Positions 1-6,601 of a stretch of 9,224 bases of DNA are shown here, piece after piece. Source of the DNA: an uncultured Clostridia bacterium. Lineage in GTDB: Bacteria > Bacillota_A > Clostridia > Christensenellales > Aristaeellaceae. Under the pieces are notes generated by a model. It searched no databases and was not told where the DNA came from. It saw only the letters and a list, made by a program, of their open reading frames with translations. The stretch's first letter is position 1, and each line of letters opens with the position of its first letter. The position numbers and the translations under genes are program-made. Where the stretch lies: positions 1 to 9,224 of the forward strand of contig CAMVBO010000042.1 in assembly GCA_947165745.1 (NCBI GenBank). The letters are read 5' to 3'.

Positions 1-1
1 C

Positions 2-919
2 TGGACGACGCTTGAAAACGGCGAGGTGTTCACCTACACCGCCCCCGGCAAGACGACCCTCGGCCCCGGCGTGGTCCAGGTAAAGGACGCGGCGGGGAAC
101 ATCCTGAGTAATTTGAGCGACATCGAGCTGGATGCCGTGTCCACGGCGACAGACGACGGCGGCTATGGCGGCTACGGCGGCTATGGCGGCGGCGGGTCCG
201 GCGAGAAGAAGCCCGCTCCCAGCCACGCCAGCGGCGACGGCGAGGAAGGCGCGGAATACGAGACCGTGGCGCTGGAGCTGCCGGAAGAGCCGATGACCAA
301 ACTGACCGTGGGCGGCGAGACCATGGACCTGACCCTGGTGCTGGACGCGGCCCAGGCGGAGGGCGCGCCGGTGGGCGAGGGACAGCCCTTCACCGCTCAG
401 CTGCGCTCCTGGTGCCCGAAGCCGGCGGGGGAGGACGCCCGCGAGAACATACTCAACAACCCGGACGAGCCCCGGCAGGACACGCTGCTGCTGACCGCCG
501 TGCCCATCGACGGGCTGGGCGACGAATTCACCTACACCTGGCGCTTCAACGGCGAGGTCTATCGGCTGCTGGCCAACAGCGGCATCAGGTATGTGGCCCT
601 GCAGATCGGGGACGACCTGGTCGCCTTCCCCACGGAGGGCTTCACCGGTGGCACCAAGTACACGGAGCTGAAGATGCTGGGCGTCTCCACCCGGAAGTTT
701 GACTACACCCTCACCATGCGGGTGAACCGGGACCCGGGCTATGTGTCCGCCCTGTCCGACAGCGACTTCTCCCTGGACTGTGACCTGTCCATCCGCGCCG
801 AGGTGGAGAACATGGCCTACGAGCTTTCCGGCTCCACCAACAGCATCATGTACTTCTACGACGTGTATCTCGGCCCCGAGGCCATGCTGTCGCAGCCGTT
901 CGGGGACTACAAGGCCTAA
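2..919 (+). CDS. 3' part of a secreted/surface-type protein of unknown function (5' end outside window)
   Basis: I do not recognise this family. The reading frame is open from the first complete codon (position 2) and reads smoothly through a GTG at 26 (WTTLENGEVFTYTAPGK), so the gene most likely starts before the window and the GTG is internal. The first 45 or so residues are rich in beta-forming residues (TAPGKTTLGPGVVQVKDAAG) and resemble the end of an Ig-like or similar extracellular beta domain; this is an impression, not a family match. Next come three Gly-Gly-Tyr units, a Gly/Ser stretch and a Lys/Pro/acidic linker. The C-terminal part of about 210 residues looks like a single folded domain with many beta-type segments and few Cys. 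There is no C-terminal membrane anchor, LPXTG motif or SLH domain. It lies 212 bp upstream of the adaptor gene with a repeat between them, so membership of the same operon is doubtful. Confidence 0.72.
   Translation, partial: WTTLENGEVFTYTAPGKTTLGPGVVQVKDAAGNILSNLSDIELDAVSTATDDGGYGGYGGYGGGGSGEKKPAPSHASGDGEEGAEYETVALELPEEPMTKLTVGGETMDLTLVLDAAQAEGAPVGEGQPFTAQLRSWCPKPAGEDARENILNNPDEPRQDTLLLTAVPIDGLGDEFTYTWRFNGEVYRLLANSGIRYVALQIGDDLVAFPTEGFTGGTKYTELKMLGVSTRKFDYTLTMRVNRDPGYVSALSDSDFSLDCDLSIRAEVENMAYELSGSTNSIMYFYDVYLGPEAMLSQPFGDYKA
158..196 (+). repeat. Gly-Gly-Tyr triplet repeat and Gly run inside the first gene
   Basis: Three consecutive 9-bp units (158-184) each encode Gly-Gly-Tyr, and four further Gly codons run to 196. 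The units differ only at the Tyr codon (TAT/TAC/TAT), so this is a near-perfect short tandem repeat that could vary in unit number. In the protein it separates an N-terminal beta-rich segment from the C-terminal domain and continues into a Ser/Lys/Pro/Glu linker, as expected for a flexible interdomain spacer of an exported protein. Confidence 0.8.
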
Positions 920-937
920 GTAGCCGCTGATTAATTC

Positions 938-962
938 CCGCACCGATTCTGCGGCGCCTTTT
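938..962 (+). terminator. Weak hairpin plus T-run after the first gene
   Basis: CCGCA (938-942) pairs with TGCGG (950-954) across a 7-nt loop. A CGCC and then TTTT (959-962) follow. The stem is short and the T-run is offset from it, so this is a possible but weak intrinsic terminator. It lies 19 nt after the stop codon, where a terminator would be expected. Confidence 0.35.
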
Positions 963-1004
963 CCGGCATCTGTCTCTTGCAGATTTCTCGATTTACCTGG
1001 CGCT

Positions 1005-1083
1005 AAGTCAAGGGAAACCAACGCAGAAATGCAGTTCAATCCACTCGAAACTGCACATCCCGGACTTTAGAAACACACTCTAG
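1005..1083 (-). repeat. Dispersed intergenic repeat, copy A (inverted relative to B and C)
   Basis: Read on the - strand, this 79-bp stretch begins CTAGAGTGTGTTTC and ends TTCCCTTGACTT. Its first 40 bases (1044-1083) are identical to 9172-9211. Its last 35 bases (1005-1039) are identical to 4677-4711 in copy B. Between these blocks is a variable segment flanked by TGCAGTT and AACTGCA, which can form a 7-bp stem with a 12-nt loop. Just beyond the repeat end, GGAACACACTTC (1083-1094) echoes the GAAACACACTCT (1070-1081) inside it, making a near-perfect short tandem duplication. No ORF of note is present. Confidence 0.88.
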
Positions 1084-1131
1084 GAACACACTTCGATGAC
1101 CCCATAGACACCAACCACGGGAGGGCTGTAT

Positions 1132-2250
1132 ATGAGTATGAACAAGCGCTTCGCCGCCGTGCTGGCGGTGGTTCTGACGCTGGCGCTGAGCGCGCCGGCG
1201 CTGGCGCAGGTGACCTTCAACGGCACCGTCGTCTCCCGGGAGACCACCGCGGTCAGCGCCCCCTTCGGCGGCCTGATCGATGAAATCTCCCTGCGCAAGG
1301 GCGATCCCATTCGCGTGGGCGATCCGGTGGCCACCATCCGGACCACCAAGGTCTACGCCGAGATGGACGGCGTCGTCAGCGGCATATTCGCCCGGGAGGG
1401 CGACGAGACCGAGGGCATCATCGAGCGCTACGGCGGATTGATGTACCTGGAGCCGATCAACAAGTACGTGGTCTCGGCCACCACCGAGAAGGCCTACAAC
1501 AGCAGCGCCACCAAGTACATACACATCGGCGAGAAGGTATACCTATCCTGCACCAAGGACGGCACCCATGTGGGCACGGCCCTGGTCACCAAGGTCAGCG
1601 AGGTGGACGAGTCCGGCAACACCCCCTATACGCTGGAGGTGATCGGCGGCGAGTTTTACATGGGCGAGACCGTGGGCATCTATCGCAACAGCGACCATTC
1701 CTCCGACAGCCGCATCGGCCGGGGCACCATCCAGCAGAACGCCGCCGTTCCGGTGAAGGGCTCGGGCAGCGTGCTGAAGCTGCACGTGCAGGTGGGCGAC
1801 GTGGTGGAGCGCGGCGAGGTGCTGTTTGAGACGGTGGAGGGCGTGTTGGACGGCATGTACGCCGTGGACAACACCATCTTCTCTCCGCTGGACGGCTTCG
1901 TGGCGTCCGTGGATGCCACCCAGGGCAGTGCCGTGGAGAAGAGCGGCAAGCTGATCACCGTGTATCCCAAGGACGCCATGCAGATCGAGATCAAGGTCTC
2001 GGAGCTGGATCTGACGGAGATCCACGAGGGCGACAAGGTGTCCATCGAATTCGAGTGGGACGCCGACGGCGCGCGCCAGCTGGAGGGCGTGGTTTCCCGC
2101 ATCTCCAGCGTGGGCGACGAGAAGGCGGAGGGCGCCAGCCGCGGCGACGCCCAGTACAGCGCCTACATCGACTTTACGCCTGACGATACCGTGCGCCTGG
2201 ACATGTCCGTGATCGTGTATGTCCAGGAGGCCGGGGAAGAGGAACCGTAA
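1132..2250 (+). CDS. Secreted HlyD-like adaptor with two lipoyl/beta-barrel modules
   Basis: Probable extracytoplasmic adaptor subunit of the HlyD/RND-adaptor superfamily (372 aa), which would couple a membrane transporter to extracytoplasmic partners. Residues 1-25 form a Sec signal peptide (MNKR, hydrophobic core, Ala-Leu-Ala then Gln26). Residues 34-95 contain two biotinyl-lipoyl-like half motifs (APFGGLIDEISLRKGD and AEMDGVVSGIFAREGD), followed by a barrel-like segment at about 110-185. The pattern then repeats: lipoyl-like halves at about 211-236 (SVLKLHVQVGDVVERGEVL) and 249-278 (SPLDGFVASVDATQGSAV), then a barrel-like segment at 283-365. No long coiled-coil hairpin lies between the halves, unlike classical HlyD or MacA. 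The ATG at 1132 has GGGAGG at 1120-1125. A second ATG at 1138 is possible but badly spaced. It is 66 bp upstream of the solute-binding protein gene and probably co-transcribed with it. The superfamily call is firm; the partner is inferred. Confidence 0.83.
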   Translation: MSMNKRFAAVLAVVLTLALSAPALAQVTFNGTVVSRETTAVSAPFGGLIDEISLRKGDPIRVGDPVATIRTTKVYAEMDGVVSGIFAREGDETEGIIERYGGLMYLEPINKYVVSATTEKAYNSSATKYIHIGEKVYLSCTKDGTHVGTALVTKVSEVDESGNTPYTLEVIGGEFYMGETVGIYRNSDHSSDSRIGRGTIQQNAAVPVKGSGSVLKLHVQVGDVVERGEVLFETVEGVLDGMYAVDNTIFSPLDGFVASVDATQGSAVEKSGKLITVYPKDAMQIEIKVSELDLTEIHEGDKVSIEFEWDADGARQLEGVVSRISSVGDEKAEGASRGDAQYSAYIDFTPDDTVRLDMSVIVYVQEAGEEEP

Positions 2251-2251
2251 C

Positions 2252-2267
2252 CGTCGGTCAGCCGACG
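2252..2267 (+). other. Intercistronic hairpin between adaptor and solute-binding protein genes
   Basis: CGTCGG (2252-2257) pairs perfectly with CCGACG (2262-2267) around the tetraloop TCAG, one base after the adaptor stop codon. No T-run follows, so it does not look like an intrinsic terminator. An mRNA-stabilising or processing hairpin that sets different expression of the two genes is a reasonable inference. Confidence 0.4.
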
Positions 2268-2316
2268 TGTGCGGCGCGACATTGCCCCATCGATAGATAA
2301 AACAGGAGATATAGAC

Positions 2317-4590
2317 ATGAAAAAACTGACGAGCATTCTCATCATCCTCGCCCTGGCGCTGGCGGCCCTGCCTGCGATGGCGGCGGAGGGCGACGCCATA
2401 CTGGGCCGCGGGGACGAAACCCCCAACTACTACAACTACGCCTTCCCCGTGGGCGATACACTCTATCTGGTCAGCGGCGGGACCACCCTCTACACCTATC
2501 GCCTGGGCGACGCTGACCTGACCGAGCGGCAGATCGCGATGCCGGAGCACGAAGGCGACGACAGCTTGAACGACGAATTGATGCCCTTCTCCGACGGAGA
2601 AGCGCTGTACGCGCTGGACCTGATGATCCGCTATGACGAGCACTCCCAGTTCGAGGGGGCGGCCCTCTATCGGCTGACGGAGGGGGCGGACGGCGGGTTC
2701 ACGCTGGAGAAGACCGTCGATGTGGACTGGAGCGACCTGGTGGAGTATTACGACGAGGATTCCTATCCCATCCGCCCGGAATCTCCCGTCGGCCTGAACG
2801 GCAAGGTTTTCTTCCGCGCCTATGACAACGGGGGAGATTATCGGGTCTATGCCCTCCAGCTGGATTCCGGCAAGGTGGAGCCGCTGTCCGAGCTGAGGGA
2901 CATCAATGGAATGACCCTTTATCGGGACGGCGCGCTGCTGATGCAGCAGTACAGCTACGATCAGCCCGATAAGGCCCGACTGGTGGTCTATGATCCGGCG
3001 GACGAGAGCCTGCAGCCCCTGGGCGAGGTGGAAGTGCCCCAGTACAGCCCGCTGCAGGGCCTGGCCTATGACGCCGCCAGCGACACCGTCTATTGCGCCA
3101 AGGGCGGAGAGATCTGCCCGGTGGATCTGCAGGCAGGCCAGGTGGGTGCCGGCATCACGGATATGCCCCTGGAGATCTATTCCAACACGATGGCCTTTGT
3201 GATGGAGGGCGGCTTCTACGCGGCCTGCTCCGAGGGCGCGTGCGTGCGCAATCTGGACCCCGGCCAGCGCGCCGAGGTGCGTCTGAAGATCAACGACAAC
3301 GGCTGGAACGAGTGTGTCAGCACCGCCTATTATCGGTATTCCAACGCCCATGGCGACGTGAGCACCGTGCTTTCCCGCGACTGGAACGAGAGCCAGAACC
3401 TGCTGGAGAGCATGATGAACCGGGACGACAGCATTGACATCTACGTGCTGAGCACCAACAGCACCATCTATGACGCGCTGTACAAGCGCGGCTATCTGAT
3501 GGAGCTGGACAGCAGCGAGAAGCTGAAGCAGCTCACCGAGAGGATGTACCCGGACATCCGGGAAGCCCTGAGCCCGAACGGGCACTTGGTGGCCATCCCC
3601 GTGGACTTCAACAGCTGGACCCTGGGCGTCAATGAAAAGGCATTGGAAAAGATGGGCATGACTCTGGAAGACGTGCCGGATAACTGGATGGACTTCCTGG
3701 ATTTCCTGGCGGGCCTGGAGGAGCCGTTGAAGGAGAACAAGATGCACCTGTTCTACGCGGGCTACAGCGCGCGGGACGCCCGGAACGACCTGTTCAACTC
3801 CATCTTCGAGGACTATCAGCGCTATGTCTCCGCTGTCAACCCCACCGCGGGCTACAACACCGATCTGCTGCGCGGCCTGCTGACCAAGCTGGAGCAGCTG
3901 GATTTCGTGGCCCTGGGCCTTCCCGAGGTGTCGGAGGACGACGAAGAGGAATCGAGCGGGATGATCTCCTATGGGGAGTATGGCGAGGACACCGTCCTGA
4001 TGCAGACCAGCACGGGCTGCACCATTGGCAACTTCTACAGCAACTGCACCCCGATGCTGATGGGCCTGGACGCCAACACGCCCATGCCGCTGGTGCTGCG
4101 GACGGAAGTGGCCGTGGTCAATCCCTTTACCAGGCATCCGGAACAGGCCATCGCGTTCATGGAGGAGCTGGCGGACAGCCTGAACACGGGCACCCTCTAC
4201 TGCATGGATCCCAGCCTGAACGAGCCGATCCGGGGTGAGCAGAACGAGCAGAGCGCGATCGACGCCCAGAAGTGGGTGGACGACGCCAAGGCCGAGCTGG
4301 CGGACGCGGATGAGGCCGACCGCCAGATGCTGGAGGAGAACCTGCAGCAAGCGGAGGAGAACCTGAAATACTGGGACGAGTACGGCTGGGAAGTGAGCCA
4401 GCGGGATCTGGATTGGTATCGCGGTCACGACGACCACATCGCCCTGGCCGGCGTGGAGTGGCTCTATGCCGACGAGAGCGGCGAGGCCTGGGAACTGATC
4501 AGCCAGTACATGCAGGGCAAAATCGGCATGGACGAGATGCTCACCGGCATCGACCGCAAGGTGCAGATGATGCTGCTGGAGGGGAATTGA
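2317..4590 (+). CDS. Beta-propeller / extracellular solute-binding domain fusion protein
   Basis: Exported two-part protein of 757 aa. Residues 1-22 form a Sec signal peptide (KK, Leu/Ala core, AMA before Ala23). There is no lipobox Cys, which is unusual for a Firmicutes binding protein. Residues ~36-318 have a recurring beta pattern (GDTLYLVSGGTTLYTYRL, GEALYAL, GKVFFRAYDNG, DTVYCAKGGEI) resembling a WD40/PQQ-type propeller. Residues ~330-757 look like a family-1 (sugar-type) solute-binding domain: DIYVLS (374-379), YDALYKRGYLMELDSSEKL (385-403), IPVDFNSWTLGVNEKAL (427-443) and a C-terminal GKIGMDEMLTGIDRKVQMM. A charged helical insert, probably coiled coil, spans ~643-690. Most binding proteins are 400-550 aa; the extra length is the N-terminal part. 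ATG 2317 is chosen over an in-frame upstream start at 2269 because it has AGGAG at 2304-2308 and begins the signal peptide. Two permease genes follow. The ligand cannot be predicted. Confidence 0.87.
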   Translation: MKKLTSILIILALALAALPAMAAEGDAILGRGDETPNYYNYAFPVGDTLYLVSGGTTLYTYRLGDADLTERQIAMPEHEGDDSLNDELMPFSDGEALYALDLMIRYDEHSQFEGAALYRLTEGADGGFTLEKTVDVDWSDLVEYYDEDSYPIRPESPVGLNGKVFFRAYDNGGDYRVYALQLDSGKVEPLSELRDINGMTLYRDGALLMQQYSYDQPDKARLVVYDPADESLQPLGEVEVPQYSPLQGLAYDAASDTVYCAKGGEICPVDLQAGQVGAGITDMPLEIYSNTMAFVMEGGFYAACSEGACVRNLDPGQRAEVRLKINDNGWNECVSTAYYRYSNAHGDVSTVLSRDWNESQNLLESMMNRDDSIDIYVLSTNSTIYDALYKRGYLMELDSSEKLKQLTERMYPDIREALSPNGHLVAIPVDFNSWTLGVNEKALEKMGMTLEDVPDNWMDFLDFLAGLEEPLKENKMHLFYAGYSARDARNDLFNSIFEDYQRYVSAVNPTAGYNTDLLRGLLTKLEQLDFVALGLPEVSEDDEEESSGMISYGEYGEDTVLMQTSTGCTIGNFYSNCTPMLMGLDANTPMPLVLRTEVAVVNPFTRHPEQAIAFMEELADSLNTGTLYCMDPSLNEPIRGEQNEQSAIDAQKWVDDAKAELADADEADRQMLEENLQQAEENLKYWDEYGWEVSQRDLDWYRGHDDHIALAGVEWLYADESGEAWELISQYMQGKIGMDEMLTGIDRKVQMMLLEGN

Positions 4591-4635
4591 GGCCGATAGC
4601 GCCTCTTCTCCTCCGCCCCAAAGGGCTTCCCCTTT
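4589..4635 (+). terminator. Two small hairpins after the solute-binding protein gene (possible attenuating terminator)
   Basis: GAGGC (4589-4593) pairs with GCCTC (4601-4605), followed by the pyrimidine tract TTCTCCTCC. AAAGGG (4620-4625) then pairs with CCCTTT (4630-4635) around CTTC. Neither has a proper T-run, so partial termination is more plausible than a full stop. This could lower permease expression relative to the binding protein, as is common in importer operons. Confidence 0.35.
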
Positions 4636-4711
4636 AGAGCGTGTTTCTAAATTCCCCAAGATGCATTTTCGGCGCCTTGAACTGCATTTCTGCGTTGGTT
4701 TCCCTTGACTT
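4634..4711 (+). repeat. Dispersed intergenic repeat, copy B
   Basis: This 78-bp copy is in + orientation between the binding protein and first permease genes. Its last 35 bases (4677-4711) are identical to the reverse complement of 1005-1039. Its first part (TTAGAGCGTGTTTCTAAA) matches copies A and C with one or two changes, and the middle diverges. An imperfect stem ATGCA/TGCAT persists around a loop that is one base shorter than in A and C. The right end runs into TTGACTTTTAG, which looks like a -35 box, but 17 bases further on there is only GGAAAC, so I do not call a promoter. Confidence 0.85.
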
Positions 4712-4741
4712 TTAGGGAAAGGCGTTTGGAAACTTCTCTTC

Positions 4742-4754
4742 GGAGGCAAAATTG
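4742..4754 (+). promoter_or_regulatory. Ribosome binding site fixing a TTG start for the MalF-like permease
   Basis: GGAGG at 4742-4746 is followed by CAAAA and then TTG at 4752-4754. The spacing of 5 nt and the resulting N-terminus (MFTHKKSVWLFLLPGG), typical of MalF-like permeases, decide this non-ATG start. The next ATGs in frame lie inside transmembrane segment 1 and would truncate it. Confidence 0.8.
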
Positions 4755-5609
4755 TTTACGCATAAGAAATCCGTCTGGCTGTTCCTGCTGCCCGGTGGGC
4801 TGGGGTTGATGCTGTTTTATATCGCGCCCTTCCTGGGCGGCATCTGGTACAGCCTGACCGACGGCAGCTATCGCAACGCCTTTGTGGGGCTGCAAAACTA
4901 TATCAATATCTGGAAAAACCCCATGTTTATGCTGGGCCTGAAAAACACCATGGAACTTTCACTGGTGTGCGCCCCGCTGGTGTGGGTGCTTTCCTTTGCC
5001 ATCGCTTCGCTGCTGAACCGGCTGCGGCCGCGCGGCGCGTTTTTCCGAAACAGCGTGCTGCTGCCCTACCTGATGCCCTCGTCGGCCATGCTGCTGATCT
5101 GGCTGGTGGCCTTCGACTACGGCGGCGTGATGAACCGGCTGTGGACGGCGCTGGGCATGCAGCGGGTCGTATGGCTCCAGGGCGTGGCGCTGCGCTTTCC
5201 CATCATCCTCATGTTCGTATGGAAGAACCTGGGCTTTGCGGTGATCATCTTCCTGGCGGCGCTGCAGGCCATCCCCGAGCCCTTGTATGACTACGCGAAG
5301 CTGGAGGGCGCGGGCTTCTGGCGGCAGACCTTCGGCATCACCCTGCCCATGATCGTGCCCACGGCGTTCCTGGTCATCATATTGGAGTGGATCAACGCCT
5401 TCAAGATCTTCAAGGAGGTCTACTTCATTGGCGGCGCGTATCCGGACGAGACGGTGTACACGCTGCAAAATTACATGAACAATATGTACGGCAAGCTGAA
5501 CTACCAGAACGTGACCACCGCGGCCTACAGCTTCGCGCTGATTGTGTTCGCGCTGTTCGGGGTGCTGTTTATGACGCAGAGCAGGCTGCTCAAGAGGTTG
5601 AACGGATGA
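4752..5609 (+). CDS. ABC transporter permease, MalF-like (sugar-type importer)
   Basis: Integral membrane subunit of a binding-protein-dependent ABC importer (285 aa, usual length for Gram-positive MalF/UgpA-type permeases). Hydrophobic segments lie at about 8-33, 67-89, 99-121, 149-173, 200-216 and 256-276, giving six transmembrane helices. The cytoplasmic coupling loop (EAA motif) is clear at 176-199: EPLYDYAKLEGAGF, then ITLP, with the conserved G in Glu-Gly-Ala. This loop docks onto an ATPase, but none is encoded nearby, as in many Firmicutes sugar importers that share one MsmX/UgpC-type ATPase. The preceding gene supplies the binding domain and the next gene overlaps by 4 bp, so this is the first half of a heterodimer. 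The substrate is unknown: the fold is of the carbohydrate type, but the unusual binding protein makes a sugar only a guess. Confidence 0.93.
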   Translation: MFTHKKSVWLFLLPGGLGLMLFYIAPFLGGIWYSLTDGSYRNAFVGLQNYINIWKNPMFMLGLKNTMELSLVCAPLVWVLSFAIASLLNRLRPRGAFFRNSVLLPYLMPSSAMLLIWLVAFDYGGVMNRLWTALGMQRVVWLQGVALRFPIILMFVWKNLGFAVIIFLAALQAIPEPLYDYAKLEGAGFWRQTFGITLPMIVPTAFLVIILEWINAFKIFKEVYFIGGAYPDETVYTLQNYMNNMYGKLNYQNVTTAAYSFALIVFALFGVLFMTQSRLLKRLNG

Positions 5610-6490
5610 GGAACGAGAAAGACAAGCTGAGTTACCGGCAGCCGGGCGGTTCAAAGTGGCTGACGCGGGGCCTGCTGATGGTGCTGGCGCTGCTGATGCT
5701 GATTCCGGTGGTGGTCACGTTCCTGTATTCCTTCTTCTCCCCGGAGGAGATCAAGGCCTTCATGGGAACCCGGGGCAATTACGACGCGACCCAGTGGATG
5801 GAAGTGAAGCTGTCCCCGGCAATGTTTTCCCTGACCCAGTATTACGAGATACTGATCCGGGATACCTCGATCCTGCACATGTTCGTGAACTCCGCGCTGT
5901 ACACGGTGATGATCCTGCTGGGCCAGGCGGCGGTGATCCCGATGATGGCCTACGGCCTGAGCCGGTTCAAATTCCGGGGCCGGGACGCCATATTCTTCGG
6001 CATCATCATGCTGATGCTGCTGCCCTTCCAGGTGACGATGGTGCCCAACGTGCTGACGCTGCGAACCATCGGGCTTTTGAATACGGTTTGGGCGGTGATC
6101 CTGCCCATGTGGTTCGCGCCGTTTTACATCTTCCTGATCCGCCAGTTCATGCTGGGCCTGCCCAACGAGCTGCTGGAGGCAGCGCAGGTGGACGGGGCGG
6201 GCACCTTCCGCTGTTATGCCCACATCGTGCTGCCGGTGTGCCGGCCCATCATCGGCGCGGCGGTGGCGCTGTCGTTTGCGGACTGCTGGAACCTGGTGGA
6301 GCAGCCCATGACCTATCTGAGCCAGCGCATGGAGCTGCAGCCGCTTTCGGTGATGTTCAACCAGCTGGCCAGCTCCTCCAGCGGCATCGAGTTCGCGGGG
6401 GCGTCCATCTATATCCTGCCGGCGCTGTTCATCTATCTGTACTTCCTCAAGGATATTCTGGCGGGCGTGCAGCTGACGGAGCTGAAATGA
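5606..6490 (+). CDS. ABC transporter permease, MalG-like (sugar-type importer)
   Basis: Second membrane subunit of the importer (294 aa). Its ATG overlaps the stop of the preceding permease (ATGA, 5606-5609), indicating translational coupling. AAGAGG at 5592-5597 serves as ribosome binding site. Hydrophobic segments lie at about 21-43, 93-117, 128-150, 158-178, 212-229 and 263-282. Between segments 1 and 2 is a long extracytoplasmic loop (44-90), normal for MalG-type proteins. The EAA motif is textbook at 188-210: ELLEAAQVDGAG ... HIVLP. An upstream in-frame extension is only the shadow of the preceding gene and is rejected. The C-terminus GVQLTELK is short and polar. It should pair with the MalF-like subunit and an external ATPase. 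The gap of 111 bp to the next gene is the largest since 4751, so the following pair may also be expressed separately. Confidence 0.93.
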   Translation: MRNEKDKLSYRQPGGSKWLTRGLLMVLALLMLIPVVVTFLYSFFSPEEIKAFMGTRGNYDATQWMEVKLSPAMFSLTQYYEILIRDTSILHMFVNSALYTVMILLGQAAVIPMMAYGLSRFKFRGRDAIFFGIIMLMLLPFQVTMVPNVLTLRTIGLLNTVWAVILPMWFAPFYIFLIRQFMLGLPNELLEAAQVDGAGTFRCYAHIVLPVCRPIIGAAVALSFADCWNLVEQPMTYLSQRMELQPLSVMFNQLASSSSGIEFAGASIYILPALFIYLYFLKDILAGVQLTELK

Positions 6491-6522
6491 TGTTTTGTGG
6501 ACGGGGGAGCGACGATGCAGCG

Positions 6523-6555
6523 GCACCCGCCCCAAAGCCGTTTCTGTGGGGGTGC
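6523..6555 (+). other. GC-rich imperfect hairpin in the 111-bp gap after the importer permeases
   Basis: GCACCC (6523-6528) pairs with GGGTGC (6550-6555). A further CCA/TGG pairing (6532-6534 with 6547-6549) is possible inside, after a 3-nt bulge. There is no T-run, so it is not a convincing terminator. The palindrome CGCCGGCG follows at 6563-6570. The rest of the gap (6491-6601) shows no ORF with a ribosome binding site other than that of the next gene (AAAGAGG, 6587-6593), and no clear promoter. Confidence 0.3.
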
Positions 6556-6601
6556 GGCATAACGCCGGCGTCCCATTGATAATCACAAAGAGGTTGTTTA
6601 T

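Noticed and set aside
2269..2316. 16-codon upstream extension of the binding protein
   Set aside because: It would place charged residues before the signal peptide, overlaps the intercistronic hairpin, and lacks a ribosome binding site; the start at 2317 has AGGAG.
4705..4733. Sigma-70 promoter starting at TTGACT in repeat copy B
   Set aside because: At 17-bp spacing the -10 position reads GGAAAC, far from TATAAT; no acceptable -10 is seen at 16-18 bp.
1543..4749. Very long open frame on the - strand (1068 codons)
   Set aside because: It is antisense to the adaptor and binding protein genes, has low-complexity His/Gln/Val/Leu-rich composition, crosses a gene boundary and repeat copy B, and has no ribosome binding site. 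GC-rich codon use on the + strand explains the lack of stops.
5387..5605. 73-codon upstream extension of the second permease
   Set aside because: It lies in a shifted frame of the first permease and has Arg/Gln/Gly-rich shadow composition; ATG 5606 with the ATGA overlap is the natural start.
6491..6601. Riboswitch or small RNA gene in the gap before the second adaptor
   Set aside because: Only one imperfect GC-rich hairpin is visible and no known riboswitch core or terminator is recognisable in 111 bp.
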